Numbered from the stretch's first letter, positions 1 through 7,305 are shown. The stretch is DNA of 11,501 nt from an uncultured Collinsella sp. (GCA_900752345.1 CAADVA010000163.1:1-11501), one strand, 5' to 3'. A program made the numbers and translations. Notes: generated from the sequence alone by a model not told the origin.

Positions 1-70
1 GCGGGGGCGGGCGGCGGGGGGCCGCGCGGGCGCTCGTGTCCCGCCTCCCCCCCCCCGTCCAAGTTCCCCG
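1..70. other. Low-complexity, probably erroneous sequence at contig edge
   Basis: Bases 1-57 are almost pure G/C with long G and C homopolymers (for example a run of C at 47-56). In the pncB frame they encode only Gly/Arg/Pro/Ala-rich residues that do not resemble the family. From about base 70 the translation becomes AGRRYGIPVFGTHAHSW, which is good pncB sequence. Just before it, KFP sits where homologues tend to have residues like NVL. The simplest explanation is base-calling error at an assembly end rather than real divergence. Confidence 0.65.
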
Positions 71-981
71 CCGGCCGCCGCTACGGTATTCCCGTCTTTG
101 GCACGCATGCGCACAGCTGGGTGATGAGCTTCGATTCCGAGCTCGAGGCCTTCCGTGCCTTTGCCAAGTCGAGCCCCAAGAACTGCACGCTGCTCATCGA
201 CACCTATGACGTGCGCGAGGGCTGCGAACATGCCATTACGGTTGCCAAGGAGATGGAAGCGGTGGGCGAGCGCCTGTCGGCCATTCGCATCGACTCCGGC
301 GACCTTGCCAAGCTCTCCAAGTATGTTCGCGGCCGTTTTGATGCCGAGGGCCTGCCCTATGTGGGGATCTCGGTTTCTAACGATCTGGATGAGTACACGA
401 TTCAGTCGCTGCTCGACCAGGGCGCGCCCATCGATAGCTTTGGCGTGGGCACCAAGCTCGCGACCTGCTACGACCAGCCGGCGCTGGGCGGCGTGTACAA
501 GCTTTCCGCCCGCCGTGCGAGCGAGGCCGACCCGTGGACGCCGGTGGTCAAGCTCTCCGAGCAGCCCTACAAGCGCACGATCCCGGGCGTGCAGCGCGTG
601 CGCCGTTATTACGACGGCTTTGGCGGCCCGGTCTGCGACATGATCTACGACGAGGACCATCTGGTGGGGGAGGGCGCCGCGCGCGGCAATACCCTCGTGG
701 CCGTGAATGATGCCGCCCTGGTGACCGACGTGTCGGAGCTTGAGTATCGCGAGCTGCTGGTGCCGATCGTGCGCGATGGCAGTGCAGTGGCTCCGCGTGA
801 GAGCATCCAGGACGCGCGCGAGCGCTGTGTTTGGGCGCTCGATCATCTGGACGCAGCTTTCAAGCGCTTCCTGTACCCGCAGACCTATGTGGTGGGCATG
901 GAGCAGGGCCTGGCTCAGGTGCGCGACGAGCTCGTGCGCAAGAACATGGCCGCGGCCTCGGCTTTCCCCTGGGCAAAATGA
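1..981 (+). CDS. pncB: Nicotinate phosphoribosyltransferase, 3' part (5' end outside window)
   Basis: Catalyses formation of nicotinate mononucleotide from nicotinate and PRPP with ATP hydrolysis, the entry step of the Preiss-Handler NAD salvage route in the cytoplasm. The frame is open from base 1 to the TGA at 979-981 (about 326 codons; the family is usually 450-500 aa, so roughly the last two thirds is present). Visible family blocks are GTHAHSWVMSF (about 100-132), the IDTYD motif (about 196-210), RIDSGDL (about 286-306), VSNDLDEYTI (about 373-402) and the phosphate-binding FGVGTKL (439-459), then ALGGVYKL. These are the active-site and PRPP-binding segments of the NAPRTase fold. There is a GTG at 121, but the GTHAHS motif lies upstream of it in frame, so it is not the start. 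The first ~70 bases do not translate to family-like sequence (see separate entry). A small imperfect hairpin (995-1014) follows the stop but lacks a strong T-run, so read-through into proB, 79 bp downstream, is possible. Confidence 0.93.
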   Translation, partial: AGAGGGGPRGRSCPASPPPSKFPAGRRYGIPVFGTHAHSWVMSFDSELEAFRAFAKSSPKNCTLLIDTYDVREGCEHAITVAKEMEAVGERLSAIRIDSGDLAKLSKYVRGRFDAEGLPYVGISVSNDLDEYTIQSLLDQGAPIDSFGVGTKLATCYDQPALGGVYKLSARRASEADPWTPVVKLSEQPYKRTIPGVQRVRRYYDGFGGPVCDMIYDEDHLVGEGAARGNTLVAVNDAALVTDVSELEYRELLVPIVRDGSAVAPRESIQDARERCVWALDHLDAAFKRFLYPQTYVVGMEQGLAQVRDELVRKNMAAASAFPWAK

Positions 982-1060
982 TTCCTTGGACGGTAGGGGC
1001 GAGTCACGCTCCCTTGGCCGCCAGCTCGGCCGTTCGCTGAACAGTTGATTGGTTTGACGT

Positions 1061-2188
1061 ATGACGACTTCTTATAAAACGATGGTGGTAAAGATCGGTT
1101 CGTCCACGGTTGTGGGCGCCGATGGCAAGGTCAACCGCTCCTTTATCGGCGGGCTTGCCGATCAGGCCGCAGCCCTGCGCAAGCTCGGCTGGCGTCTGGT
1201 CGTGGTGAGCTCGGGCGCTATCGCCTGCGGCTATCCCGTGCTGGGCTTCGACCGCAAGCCGGTCGGCGACCTGCCGAGCCTGCAGGCTTGCGCCTCGGCT
1301 GGTCAGTGCATCATCTCGTCGGCCTACGACGAGGAGTTCCATGCGCGCGACCTGCTCACCTCGCTCGTGCTGCTCACGCGCCACGATACGGCCCGCCGCA
1401 CGTCTTACCTGCACGCGCGCGACGCCCTGCTGAGCCTCGTGGAGCTTGGCGTGGTGCCGGTCGTCAACGAGAACGATACCGTTACCGTTGATGAGATTAA
1501 GTTTGGCGACAACGACACGCTGGCGGCGCTTGTGAGCTGCCTGGTTTCTGCCGATCTGTGCGTGACGCTCTCGGACATCGATGGCCTCTATACCGCCAAT
1601 CCGCACGAGGACCCCACGGCCGAGTTCGTCCCGGTCGTGCATAAGATCGATGCCAAGATTATCGCCGCGGCGGGCGATTCTTCGACCTCGGTGGGCACGG
1701 GCGGCATGATCACCAAGATTCGCGCGAGCCGCATTCTCATGACCGCGGGCATTCAGAGCGTGATTTGCTCGGGCGAGGAGCCCGATGCACTCGTGCGCCT
1801 CGCCCGCGGCGAGAGCGTGGGAACCCTGTTCGATCCGCCGGCGGAGCGCCTGGACATTGCGCCGCGCAAACTGTGGATCGCGCTGGGTGACAAGGCGCAT
1901 GGCTCGGTAACGGTCGATGACGGCGCCGCGAAGGCGCTGGTCAGCCGTGGCTCTTCCTTGCTTGCGGTGGGTATTCGCGAGGTCGATGGCCAGTTTGCCG
2001 AGGGCGATGTGCTCGATGTGTGCGATCCGAGCGGTATGGTCGTCGCCCGCGGTATCGCCGAGGCCGATTCGGACGTGCTGGAACTTGCCGCCGGCCGCCG
2101 CCAGGACCAGATCGCCAGCAACCGCCTGCTCGCTAACCTGGCCGAGAAGCCCGCGGTACACAGGGATAATCTGATCGTCTTCGCATAA
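1061..2188 (+). CDS. proB: Glutamate 5-kinase
   Basis: Phosphorylates L-glutamate with ATP to gamma-glutamyl phosphate, the first and normally proline-inhibited step of proline synthesis. The 375 aa product has the usual two-domain length. An amino-acid-kinase domain spans about residues 6-260: MVVKIGSST (8-16), VVVSSGAI, VPVVNENDTV, IKFGDNDTLAALV, LSDIDGLYTANP and GTGGMITK. A C-terminal PUA domain covers about 275-360. The start chosen is ATG 1061; there is no strong Shine-Dalgarno, and the Met at residue 8 (1082) is an alternative start just before the core VVKIGSS strand. No convincing promoter lies in the 79 bp after pncB, so cotranscription is possible. It is separated from its partner proA by an opposing hydrolase gene rather than forming the common proBA pair. 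The gene ends at a strong hairpin terminator. Confidence 0.97.
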   Translation: MTTSYKTMVVKIGSSTVVGADGKVNRSFIGGLADQAAALRKLGWRLVVVSSGAIACGYPVLGFDRKPVGDLPSLQACASAGQCIISSAYDEEFHARDLLTSLVLLTRHDTARRTSYLHARDALLSLVELGVVPVVNENDTVTVDEIKFGDNDTLAALVSCLVSADLCVTLSDIDGLYTANPHEDPTAEFVPVVHKIDAKIIAAAGDSSTSVGTGGMITKIRASRILMTAGIQSVICSGEEPDALVRLARGESVGTLFDPPAERLDIAPRKLWIALGDKAHGSVTVDDGAAKALVSRGSSLLAVGIREVDGQFAEGDVLDVCDPSGMVVARGIAEADSDVLELAAGRRQDQIASNRLLANLAEKPAVHRDNLIVFA

Positions 2189-2202
2189 TGGGTCGACGCT
2201 GC

Positions 2203-2302
2203 GCGCCGCCCAGAGCGACAATTTGTCATTCAAAAGGCGAGGCATGGCCATCAGGTCTATGTCTCGCCTTTTTCATGCCAACTTGTTCGCTCTGGGCGGC
2301 GC
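2203..2302. repeat. 100-bp nested palindrome enclosing the proB terminator
   Basis: Outer arms gcgccgcccagagcga (2203-2218) and tcgctctgggcggcgc (2287-2302) are perfect 16-bp reverse complements. The stem continues as caa/ttg with a one-base bulge (T2286). Inside sits a second, independent hairpin (2232-2272). The whole forms a long cruciform-capable unit just downstream of the proB stop. Such a double palindrome exceeds what a terminator needs and may be a MITE-like or REP-like insertion; no second copy was seen in the window. Confidence 0.75.
2232..2273 (+). terminator. Intrinsic terminator after proB (possibly bidirectional)
   Basis: Arms aaaaggcgaggcat (2232-2245) and atgtctcgcctttt (2259-2272) pair over 14 bp with one G-T wobble. 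There is a 13-nt loop, and T residues on the 3' side run to 2273. The A-run on the 5' side could let it also stop transcription coming leftward from the convergent hydrolase gene. Confidence 0.8.
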
Positions 2303-2401
2303 TCGCTTCTTTTCTTCGACCTGCGACTTAAAGCCACTCGCTTAGGGGCGTTTTCGCTTTCCGTCCTCTAACTGCGATGGCCGTAACGCCGGCATATCGT
2401 A

Positions 2402-2468
2402 AGTTGCGGTGAAATAGGGATGGCTTGGCGGCTTTAAAGCCTTTAACAGTCCCTATTTCACCGCAACT
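2402..2468. repeat. 19-bp perfect inverted repeat, palindrome family B copy 1
   Basis: Arms agttgcggtgaaataggga (2402-2420) and tccctatttcaccgcaact (2450-2468) are exact reverse complements around a 29-nt loop. The loop itself contains a 12-bp palindrome, ggctttaaagcc (2430-2441). There is no T-run on either side, so it is not an ordinary intrinsic terminator. A diverged relative with the same arm core lies at 10689-10757, which makes this a dispersed family rather than a chance hairpin. Confidence 0.85.
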
Positions 2469-2489
2469 CGTTGAGGCGGCGGGGTCCCA

Positions 2490-2526
2490 CTGCCGGCACT
2501 TGGGGACGTTCCTTTTGTGCCGGCAG
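2490..2526. repeat. Palindromic repeat family C, GGGGACG-loop type
   Basis: Arms ctgccggcac (2490-2499) and gtgccggcag (2517-2526) are perfect 10-bp reverse complements. The loop is ttggggacgttcctttt. A further imperfect stem (gtccca against cgggaac) extends it outward. It lies 17 bp beyond the stop codon of the leftward hydrolase gene. The loop core ggggacgttc recurs inside a different stem at 10810-10838. Confidence 0.75.
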
Positions 2527-2543
2527 GCGGGAACGCTCCTTTG

Positions 2544-3962
2544 CTAGAAGATCCGGCGCAGGTCTCCGCGGTTGAGGGCTTCGTCGTAGAGGTGCTTGAA
2601 CACCACGCTGCCGTGCAGGCCATCGTGCTCAAACTCGTTGGTCACCCAGGCGTGCGAGTTGCCAATGCGGCTTAGCGTGTCGAGCTGCAGGCTCGAATCG
2701 ACGTACATGTCGTCGAAGTACACCGCAGCCTGGAGTGGTACTTCGTTGCAGGCCAGGCGCTGCGGGTCGTAGATCTTGTCCCAGCTGGTGTCTTCCATCA
2801 GCAGATCCATGGCGAGCTTGAAGGGCTTGAGCTCAGGCATCTGCTCAAACATCCACGGGAACATGGCCTCGCCGGTAAACATGAGCGGGCGCGCGAGCGT
2901 GTCGAACTCGGCGCGGTGCGCCTTCTCTTCTGCCGCGGCCCAGCGGATGGGCATGGTGTCGCCGTCGGCGTAGATGAACTCCTGCAGCGTCCAGTACAGC
3001 GGATTCGTGCGTGTGCTGGTGCGCTCGAAGGCGTGCATCAAAAAGCTGTCGGATACCGAGGAACCGCAGCTCAACGTACCGTCGCCATCAACAAACGCGT
3101 GGTCGATAATCCAGTGCATGCGCTCAAAGCTCGGCTTCATGCCAAAGTCGCTGCCCATGAGCTGCAGGCGCTCGACCGTCATCGGCGAGCCGTCGGGCAG
3201 TGCGGGCTTTTGCTCCTCGAGGGCATCTGCCAGGGCCGCCACGCGTTCGACGTCGGCGGGGTAGCGGTCATAATACTGCTGGGTCTTGGCCGCCATGCGC
3301 GGGAAGGTGTGCGCGTAGACCTCGCTGGCGCTCGCCGGCACGTGCGGAATGCCGCCGCAGGTAAAGCTTGCCGTTACGCCCTCGGGGAAAAGCGATAGAT
3401 AGCTCAACGTCAAAAAGCCGCCGTAGCTCTGCCCGAGTGTGACCCAGGGCTTGCCGCCAAAGCCCACCAGGCGCAGGTACTCAAAGTCGCGCACGATGGA
3501 ACTGGCGAGGTGGCGCTTGAGAAAGTCCGCCTGCGAGCGTGCGGCATCGGCTCCTGCTGCCTCGGCGCGATTGCCCAGAGCCGCGATCGTACGCCCGTCT
3601 ACGCAGCTGCTGCGCCCGGTGCCTCGCTGGTCGGGCAGCACGACGCGGAAATGCTTGACGGCCTCCTCGATCCAGCCATCGCTTGTGGGCGACAGCGGAC
3701 GCGGGCTCTCGCCGCCGGGGCCGCCCTGCAAAAAGAGGAGGAGCGGCAAGTCGTCGTTAATGCGGTCGGGCGCGCAAACCACGCGGTAGAAGAGCTTGAT
3801 GCTTTCGGGTGCGCCGGCGATGGGCGCCGGCATGGCGCCGCGGCGCATGGTGCTGCCGACGGCCAAAAGCATGGGCTCCAGGCCGCGCCAGTCGAGGGGG
3901 ACGTCGATGCTGTGGTCCTCGACATAGAGACCGGGGACGTGGTACGAAGTGATGAGGGCCAT
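2544..3962 (-). CDS. Alpha/beta-fold hydrolase, S33 proline iminopeptidase-like
   Basis: Predicted cytoplasmic serine hydrolase of the alpha/beta fold, related to S33 proline iminopeptidases, which release N-terminal proline from small peptides; the real substrate is not shown by sequence. Numbered from ATG 3962 (472 aa): oxyanion-hole segment LQGGPGGESP (about 78-87), the strand and turn VLPDQRGTGRSS (108-119), nucleophile elbow GQSYGG with Ser179, a candidate acid Asp in the YFDDMYVDSS region, and the C-terminal His in EHDGLHGSV. The frame stays open upstream to a TTG (4052) and an ATG (4043), adding about 30 poorly characterised residues. ATG 3962 is preferred because the conserved start (SYHVPGLYVEDHSIDVPLDW) follows it and a TAGAAT -10-like box lies inside the longer frame. 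No signal peptide is evident. It is divergent from proA and convergent with proB. A link to proline supply is suggestive but is inference. Confidence 0.88.
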   Translation of the reverse strand: MALITSYHVPGLYVEDHSIDVPLDWRGLEPMLLAVGSTMRRGAMPAPIAGAPESIKLFYRVVCAPDRINDDLPLLLFLQGGPGGESPRPLSPTSDGWIEEAVKHFRVVLPDQRGTGRSSCVDGRTIAALGNRAEAAGADAARSQADFLKRHLASSIVRDFEYLRLVGFGGKPWVTLGQSYGGFLTLSYLSLFPEGVTASFTCGGIPHVPASASEVYAHTFPRMAAKTQQYYDRYPADVERVAALADALEEQKPALPDGSPMTVERLQLMGSDFGMKPSFERMHWIIDHAFVDGDGTLSCGSSVSDSFLMHAFERTSTRTNPLYWTLQEFIYADGDTMPIRWAAAEEKAHRAEFDTLARPLMFTGEAMFPWMFEQMPELKPFKLAMDLLMEDTSWDKIYDPQRLACNEVPLQAAVYFDDMYVDSSLQLDTLSRIGNSHAWVTNEFEHDGLHGSVVFKHLYDEALNRGDLRRIF

Positions 3963-3993
3963 GTGATGCTTCCATTCGTTGCGGTGTTTCGGG

Positions 3994-4023
3994 TTGACCA
4001 ATTCTACCGCCGTCTGCGAGGAT
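3994..4023 (+). promoter_or_regulatory. Possible proA promoter
   Basis: A TTGACC -35-like box (3994-3999) is followed after 18 bp by GAGGAT (4018-4023), a poor -10 match. It lies about 50 bp upstream of proA in the only intergenic space available to it. It overlaps the candidate promoter of the divergent hydrolase gene, so the two could compete. Confidence 0.3.
4001..4006 (-). promoter_or_regulatory. Possible -10 box of the hydrolase gene
   Basis: On the minus strand this reads TAGAAT, five of six matches to the sigma-70-type consensus, about 38 bp upstream of ATG 3962. No good -35 is seen at the right distance. It supports the shorter start for the hydrolase. Confidence 0.3.
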
Positions 4024-4075
4024 GCGTGCAAATCGGCTACCATGGTTGGCAAACATCTAAGAGAAAGGGCCGTTC

Positions 4076-5362
4076 ATGTCGGTCGATATAGCCACCTACG
4101 TTCACGATCTTGCCGTTGAGGCCAAGGCCGCTTCGAGCGCGCTTGCCACGGCGAGCGATGTCCAGCGCCAGGAGGCCGTGCGCGCCATGGCCGCGGCGCT
4201 GCGCGACGGCGTTGATTCCATCGTTGCCGCCAATGAGCTCGATATGTCCGCGGCGCGCGATGCGGGCACCTCGGCGGGGCTTCTCGACCGTCTGCTGCTG
4301 ACGACCGAGCGCGTCGAGGGCATGGCCGCCGGCCTGGAGAAGCTCGCCGAGCTGCCCGATCCCGTCGGCCGCGTACTCGACCACCGCGTGCTTGCAAGCG
4401 GTGTGGATCTGACCCGCGTGAGCGTGCCGCTGGGTCTGGTGGCCATGGTCTACGAGGCGCGCCCAAACGTGACGGCCGACGCCGCGGGCATCTGCATCCG
4501 CACCGGCAACGCCTGCATTCTGCGCGGCGGTTCGCTGGCCTATCACTCGTGCGCCATGATTACCGAGCTGCTGGCCGATGCCCTCGAGGCGCAGGGCTTC
4601 CCGCGCCAGGCCGTCTCGATGATCGAGTCCACCGACCGCGAAGCCACCGGCGAGCTCATGAAGCTTCGCGGCATCGTCGATGTGCTCATTCCGCGTGGCG
4701 GTGCGGGCCTGATCCAGCGCTGCGTGCGCGAGTCGCTTGTGCCGGTGATCGAGACGGGCACGGGCAACTGCCATATCTATGTGCATGAATCCGCCGACTT
4801 TGACAAGGCGCTCAACATTATCGTCAATGCCAAGACCCAGCGCGTGGGCGTGTGCAATGCCGCTGAGTCACTGCTGGTCGACCGTGCTGTGGCCGATGCG
4901 TTTTTGCCTGCGGTCGTGGCCGTGCTGCATGACCACGGCGTGCTGATTCACGGTGACGATGCCGCGTGCGCCGCGTGCGTCGATGCCGGTCTTGCCGAGG
5001 GCGATGACTTTGTTGCCGCAACTGAGGAGGACTGGGGCCGCGAGTATCTGGCGCTCGAGATGAGCGTGAAGGTCGTGGCGAACGAGGACGAGGCCATCGC
5101 GCACATCAACCGCTACGGCACCATGCATTCCGAGGCCATCATCGCCGAGGACGAGGATGCCTGCGAGCGCTTCCTGGATGCGGTCGACGCCTCGGCCGTG
5201 TACGCCAACGCCAGCACGCGCTTCACCGACGGCGGCGAGTTTGGCCTGGGCGCCGAGATCGGCATCTCGACCCAAAAGCTCCACGCCCGCGGCCCCTTTG
5301 CCGCCGAGGCCCTCACCACCTACAAATACAAGCTCCGCGGCACCGGCCAGGTCCGCCCCTAA
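4076..5362 (+). CDS. proA: Glutamate-5-semialdehyde dehydrogenase (gamma-glutamyl phosphate reductase)
   Basis: NADPH-dependent reduction of gamma-glutamyl phosphate to glutamate 5-semialdehyde, the second step of proline synthesis, directly after ProB. The product is 428 aa, close to the usual ~415-430. Family blocks include VAMVYEARPNVTADAAG, the ALRGGSL-like segment ILRGGSLAYHS, LIPRGGAGLI, the GTGNCHIYV segment and the catalytic RVGVCNAAE with Cys260, then GTMHSEAI and the C-terminal NASTRFTDGGEFGLGAEIGIS. ATG 4076 follows a modest GAAAGGG ribosome site. The stop codon overlaps the first base of a 44-bp palindromic repeat, and a strong terminator follows. With proB 1.9 kb upstream and an opposing gene between them, proA must be transcribed from its own promoter. 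Confidence 0.97.
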   Translation: MSVDIATYVHDLAVEAKAASSALATASDVQRQEAVRAMAAALRDGVDSIVAANELDMSAARDAGTSAGLLDRLLLTTERVEGMAAGLEKLAELPDPVGRVLDHRVLASGVDLTRVSVPLGLVAMVYEARPNVTADAAGICIRTGNACILRGGSLAYHSCAMITELLADALEAQGFPRQAVSMIESTDREATGELMKLRGIVDVLIPRGGAGLIQRCVRESLVPVIETGTGNCHIYVHESADFDKALNIIVNAKTQRVGVCNAAESLLVDRAVADAFLPAVVAVLHDHGVLIHGDDAACAACVDAGLAEGDDFVAATEEDWGREYLALEMSVKVVANEDEAIAHINRYGTMHSEAIIAEDEDACERFLDAVDASAVYANASTRFTDGGEFGLGAEIGISTQKLHARGPFAAEALTTYKYKLRGTGQVRP

Positions 5363-5405
5363 ACCTACCAAAAAGGGACAGGTTTATTTTGGCAGGTTTT
5401 ATCTG
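5362..5405 (+). repeat. 44-bp palindromic repeat family A, copy 1 (after proA)
   Basis: Begins with the last base of the proA TAA stop. Left arm cctaccaaaa and right arm ttttggcagg flank the loop agggacaggttta, and the repeat ends in ttttatctg. It differs from the copy at 7376-7419 at one position (A instead of G in the left arm), which breaks one base pair of the stem. A terminator hairpin starts 8 bp downstream. Confidence 0.92.
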
Positions 5406-5412
5406 CGGTTTT

Positions 5413-5441
5413 GCCGGGCGACACGTTTGCCCGGCTTTTTT
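5413..5441 (+). terminator. Intrinsic terminator after proA
   Basis: Perfect 7-bp GC-rich stem gccgggc (5413-5419) / gcccggc (5429-5435), 9-nt loop, then six T (5436-5441). Confidence 0.9.
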
Positions 5442-5487
5442 CTCCGTATACCTTTTCTGCCTTTCGGCTTGAGCTACGGCGATATAC

Positions 5488-5493
5488 GATAAT
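5488..5493 (+). promoter_or_regulatory. Possible -10 box for the HD-domain gene
   Basis: GATAAT lies 40 bp upstream of the HD-gene start and just after the proA terminator, where a promoter is needed. No convincing -35 is at 16-18 bp; a TTGAGC is only 13 bp away. Confidence 0.3.
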
Positions 5494-5533
5494 GACACCG
5501 TGTCCTAGCACCGACTCACCTGGAGGTATTGCC

Positions 5534-6133
5534 ATGTCCCAGATGCTTTCCGCCGGAATCACCCGCGACCGTGCGTTCGAACTGCTTAACGAGCACAACA
5601 AAGACCCGTTCCACATCACCCACGGCGAGACGGTCGAGGGCACCATGCGCTACTTTGCGCGCGAGTTCGATCCCAAGAACGAGGAGTTTTGGGGCATCGT
5701 CGGCCTGCTGCACGACTTGGATTGGGAGGAGCATGAGGACGACCCCGTGAACCACACCATCTATGCGGCAGAAATCCTCGAGGGCGAGGGCGCATCGCCC
5801 GAACTCATTCGCGCTATTCAGACGCACACGTCCGATTTCAATGCCTCGCTGCCCAAGCCCGAGCTTCAGATGGAGAAGATCCTGTTTGCTTGCGACGAGC
5901 TCACCGGCCTGATCGGTGCTGCCGTGATCATGCGTCCGAGCAAAAGCGTCATGGACTTTACGACTAAGTCGCTCAAGAAAAAGTTCAAGGACAAGCGCTT
6001 TGCCGCCGGCTGCTCGCGCGACGTGATTTCGCAGGGCGCCGAGATGTTGGGCTGGGAGCTTCCCGAGCTCTTCGACCGCACCATCGCGGCCATGCAGTCC
6101 TTCGCGCCCGACCGCGACACCTTCCAGGCCTAA
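5534..6133 (+). CDS. HD-superfamily hydrolase
   Basis: A 199 aa metal-dependent phosphohydrolase-type protein of the HD superfamily, resembling the COG2316 group of predicted hydrolases; the substrate is unknown. Putative metal ligands are His30 (in HITHGETVEG), the His60-Asp61 doublet (in GLLHDLDWE) and Asp121 (in FACDELTG). Other His residues (H74, H98) fit the helical HD core. The C-terminal part (about 130-199) contains a Lys-rich SLKKKFKDKRF segment and ends in a helix. ATG 5534 is chosen because GGAGG (5522-5526) sits 7 bp upstream. In-frame extension back to 5411 would cross the proA terminator and is unlikely. It is probably a single-gene transcript. Its TAA overlaps repeat A copy 2, followed directly by a terminator shared with the convergent transposase gene. 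Confidence 0.9.
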   Translation: MSQMLSAGITRDRAFELLNEHNKDPFHITHGETVEGTMRYFAREFDPKNEEFWGIVGLLHDLDWEEHEDDPVNHTIYAAEILEGEGASPELIRAIQTHTSDFNASLPKPELQMEKILFACDELTGLIGAAVIMRPSKSVMDFTTKSLKKKFKDKRFAAGCSRDVISQGAEMLGWELPELFDRTIAAMQSFAPDRDTFQA

Positions 6134-6175
6134 CCTGCCAAAAAGGGACAGGTTTATTTTGGTAGGTTTTATCTG
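6132..6175 (+). repeat. 44-bp palindromic repeat family A, copy 2 (after the HD gene)
   Basis: Starts with the AA of the TAA stop codon of the HD-domain gene. Left arm cctgccaaaa and right arm ttttggtagg give a stem with one G-T wobble, with the same loop and ttttatctg tail as the other copies. It differs from the 7376-7419 copy at one base. It is in inverted orientation relative to that copy, and the two bracket the transposase gene. Confidence 0.92.
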
Positions 6176-6176
6176 G

Positions 6177-6217
6177 GAAAACGCTTCCGTTGGATGTTAT
6201 TCAGCGGAAGCGTTTTC
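6177..6217 (+). terminator. Terminator between the HD gene and the transposase gene (bidirectional)
   Basis: Perfect 13-bp stem gaaaacgcttccg (6177-6189) / cggaagcgttttc (6205-6217) with a 15-nt loop. The A/T-rich ends of the stem supply a T-run on both strands, fitting a shared terminator for the two convergent genes. It begins one base after repeat A copy 2. Between it and the transposase stop (6218-6303) only a weak 6-bp inverted repeat (6237-6242/6272-6277) was seen. Confidence 0.8.
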
Positions 6218-6303
6218 TGTTTGACATGGTGACGCTGGCGAATGGCGGCGCCTCGCGGCAGACAGCTGCGCTTCGCCGTATCCGTAACTCGGCAAACGCG
6301 ACG

Positions 6304-7062
6304 CTACGACGCGTTCTTGATAATCCATGTTCCCAGTCCGGTCAGCAGCTGAACCTGCTTAACCGTTAGCCCTTGTTTTCGAAGCGCGAGAATCGCCTCA
6401 TTGCGAAGTGGCTTGGAGACGGATTTGAGTTCCGTCGGAGCACATCCTGCGACACTCTGCACGATTGCCGTGCCAAATTCGCATAGATCTTCCTCGCGAA
6501 CCTTGGCTGTTGCGCTGGGGCGATAGGGAAGCGACGGCGTACTTTCCATGAGCCGAAGGTATGAGCGAGGTGTTGGGAATAAAACACCGACAACGCTGCC
6601 GGTAACATGCGGCCGTGACCTGGCACTCATTAGATACTCGCGATGGCTGCTCCAGGGATATTCGTCGTATGCCGCCAGTCCCGCTTTTTGTGGATTCAGA
6701 TGAATGTATCGAATTGCCTCGAGTAAATATACTTCTGACTTAATGGGCGAATCCCAAAACCGCTCCTGAAACACGTGGCCGATATGCCCCGTCCGCGCAT
6801 TGTACCTGCCCGCATACGATACTGCTACCGCGTGCATCGCGTCGCTCTTGCGGTCGTCCGGATCGTCGATGAGCAGATGAATGTGGTTTCCCATAAGGCA
6901 CCAAGCGATAAGCTCGATATTGTGTTTGGGGAGGATCGCATCGAGGATCTGAAGCATGGCGATTCGGTCCTCGGCATCGTCAAACAGCAATTGCCCTCCG
7001 TTTCCACGCAACGTGATGTGGAAATAACCGGTTGGTGACTTTGAACGAGGTTTTCTCGGCAT
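6304..7062 (-). CDS. REP-associated tyrosine transposase (RAYT, Y1_Tnp/IS200-like)
   Basis: Single-strand-DNA transposase of the Y1 HUH type; relatives bind and cleave REP palindromes and are usually single-copy, domesticated-looking genes. 252 aa from ATG 7062, supported by AAGGAGG 5-11 bp upstream. The N-terminal catalytic domain has GYFHITLRGNGG (12-23), the HUH pair His60-Ile-His62 in MGNHIHLLI, HIGHVFQERFWDSPI (about 93-107) and YIHLNPQKAGL with Tyr119 as the likely nucleophile. The C-terminus (about 220-252; ALRKQGLTVKQVQLLTGLG) looks like a helix-turn-helix DNA-binding tail. The frame continues upstream to 7272, but that part is not family-like. Base composition looks less GC-rich than its neighbours, consistent with acquisition. 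The gene seems intact. It is bracketed by inverted copies of the 44-bp repeat A (6132-6175 and 7376-7419). It is a RAYT rather than a true insertion sequence, since no IS200-type subterminal hairpins abut it obviously. Confidence 0.9.
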   Translation of the reverse strand: MPRKPRSKSPTGYFHITLRGNGGQLLFDDAEDRIAMLQILDAILPKHNIELIAWCLMGNHIHLLIDDPDDRKSDAMHAVAVSYAGRYNARTGHIGHVFQERFWDSPIKSEVYLLEAIRYIHLNPQKAGLAAYDEYPWSSHREYLMSARSRPHVTGSVVGVLFPTPRSYLRLMESTPSLPYRPSATAKVREEDLCEFGTAIVQSVAGCAPTELKSVSKPLRNEAILALRKQGLTVKQVQLLTGLGTWIIKNAS

Positions 7063-7305
7063 GGCCCCTCCTTTAGCTTGGATGGGCTGAAGATACCTCA
7101 TTCGGAGGCTTCGGTTGTCGAGATTCAGTTCACCGACTATAGCTGCTACCTGCCGAAATGTTATTGCGTTTTCAAATTGATGCTTTTTAATGGTAATTGA
7201 GCAAGACAGGCGCGCTTGTTGTGGATGCGGCCGTTGGTTGCGTCGATCTGGACGGCCCCCGCGTGATGTCATCGCAAATGGGCTTCACGTATTCTACGGA
7301 TATAG
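7063..7305. other. Intergenic region upstream of the transposase gene
   Basis: About 240 bp, more AT-rich than its surroundings, without a supported gene. On the minus strand a TATCTT -10-like box (7090-7095) lies 27 bp upstream of the transposase start, with a TCGACA 20 bp before it, too far for a standard promoter. Reading-frame extensions of the transposase into this stretch do not resemble the family. Confidence 0.4.

Noticed and set aside
1045..1078. Promoter for proB (TTGACG with TATAAA inside the first codons)
   Set aside because: Spacing is only 13 bp, and the -10 would lie inside the coding sequence.
1004..2251. 415-codon open frame antisense to proB
   Set aside because: Arg/Ala/His-rich shadow translation with no motif; proB on the other strand is certain.
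5411..5533. Longer N-terminus for the HD-domain protein
   Set aside because: The extension overlaps the proA terminator, while ATG 5534 has a good GGAGG site and starts the conserved sequence.
7063..7272. 70-residue N-terminal extension of the transposase
   Set aside because: Not family-like; ATG 7062 has an AAGGAGG ribosome site and the usual MPRKPR start.
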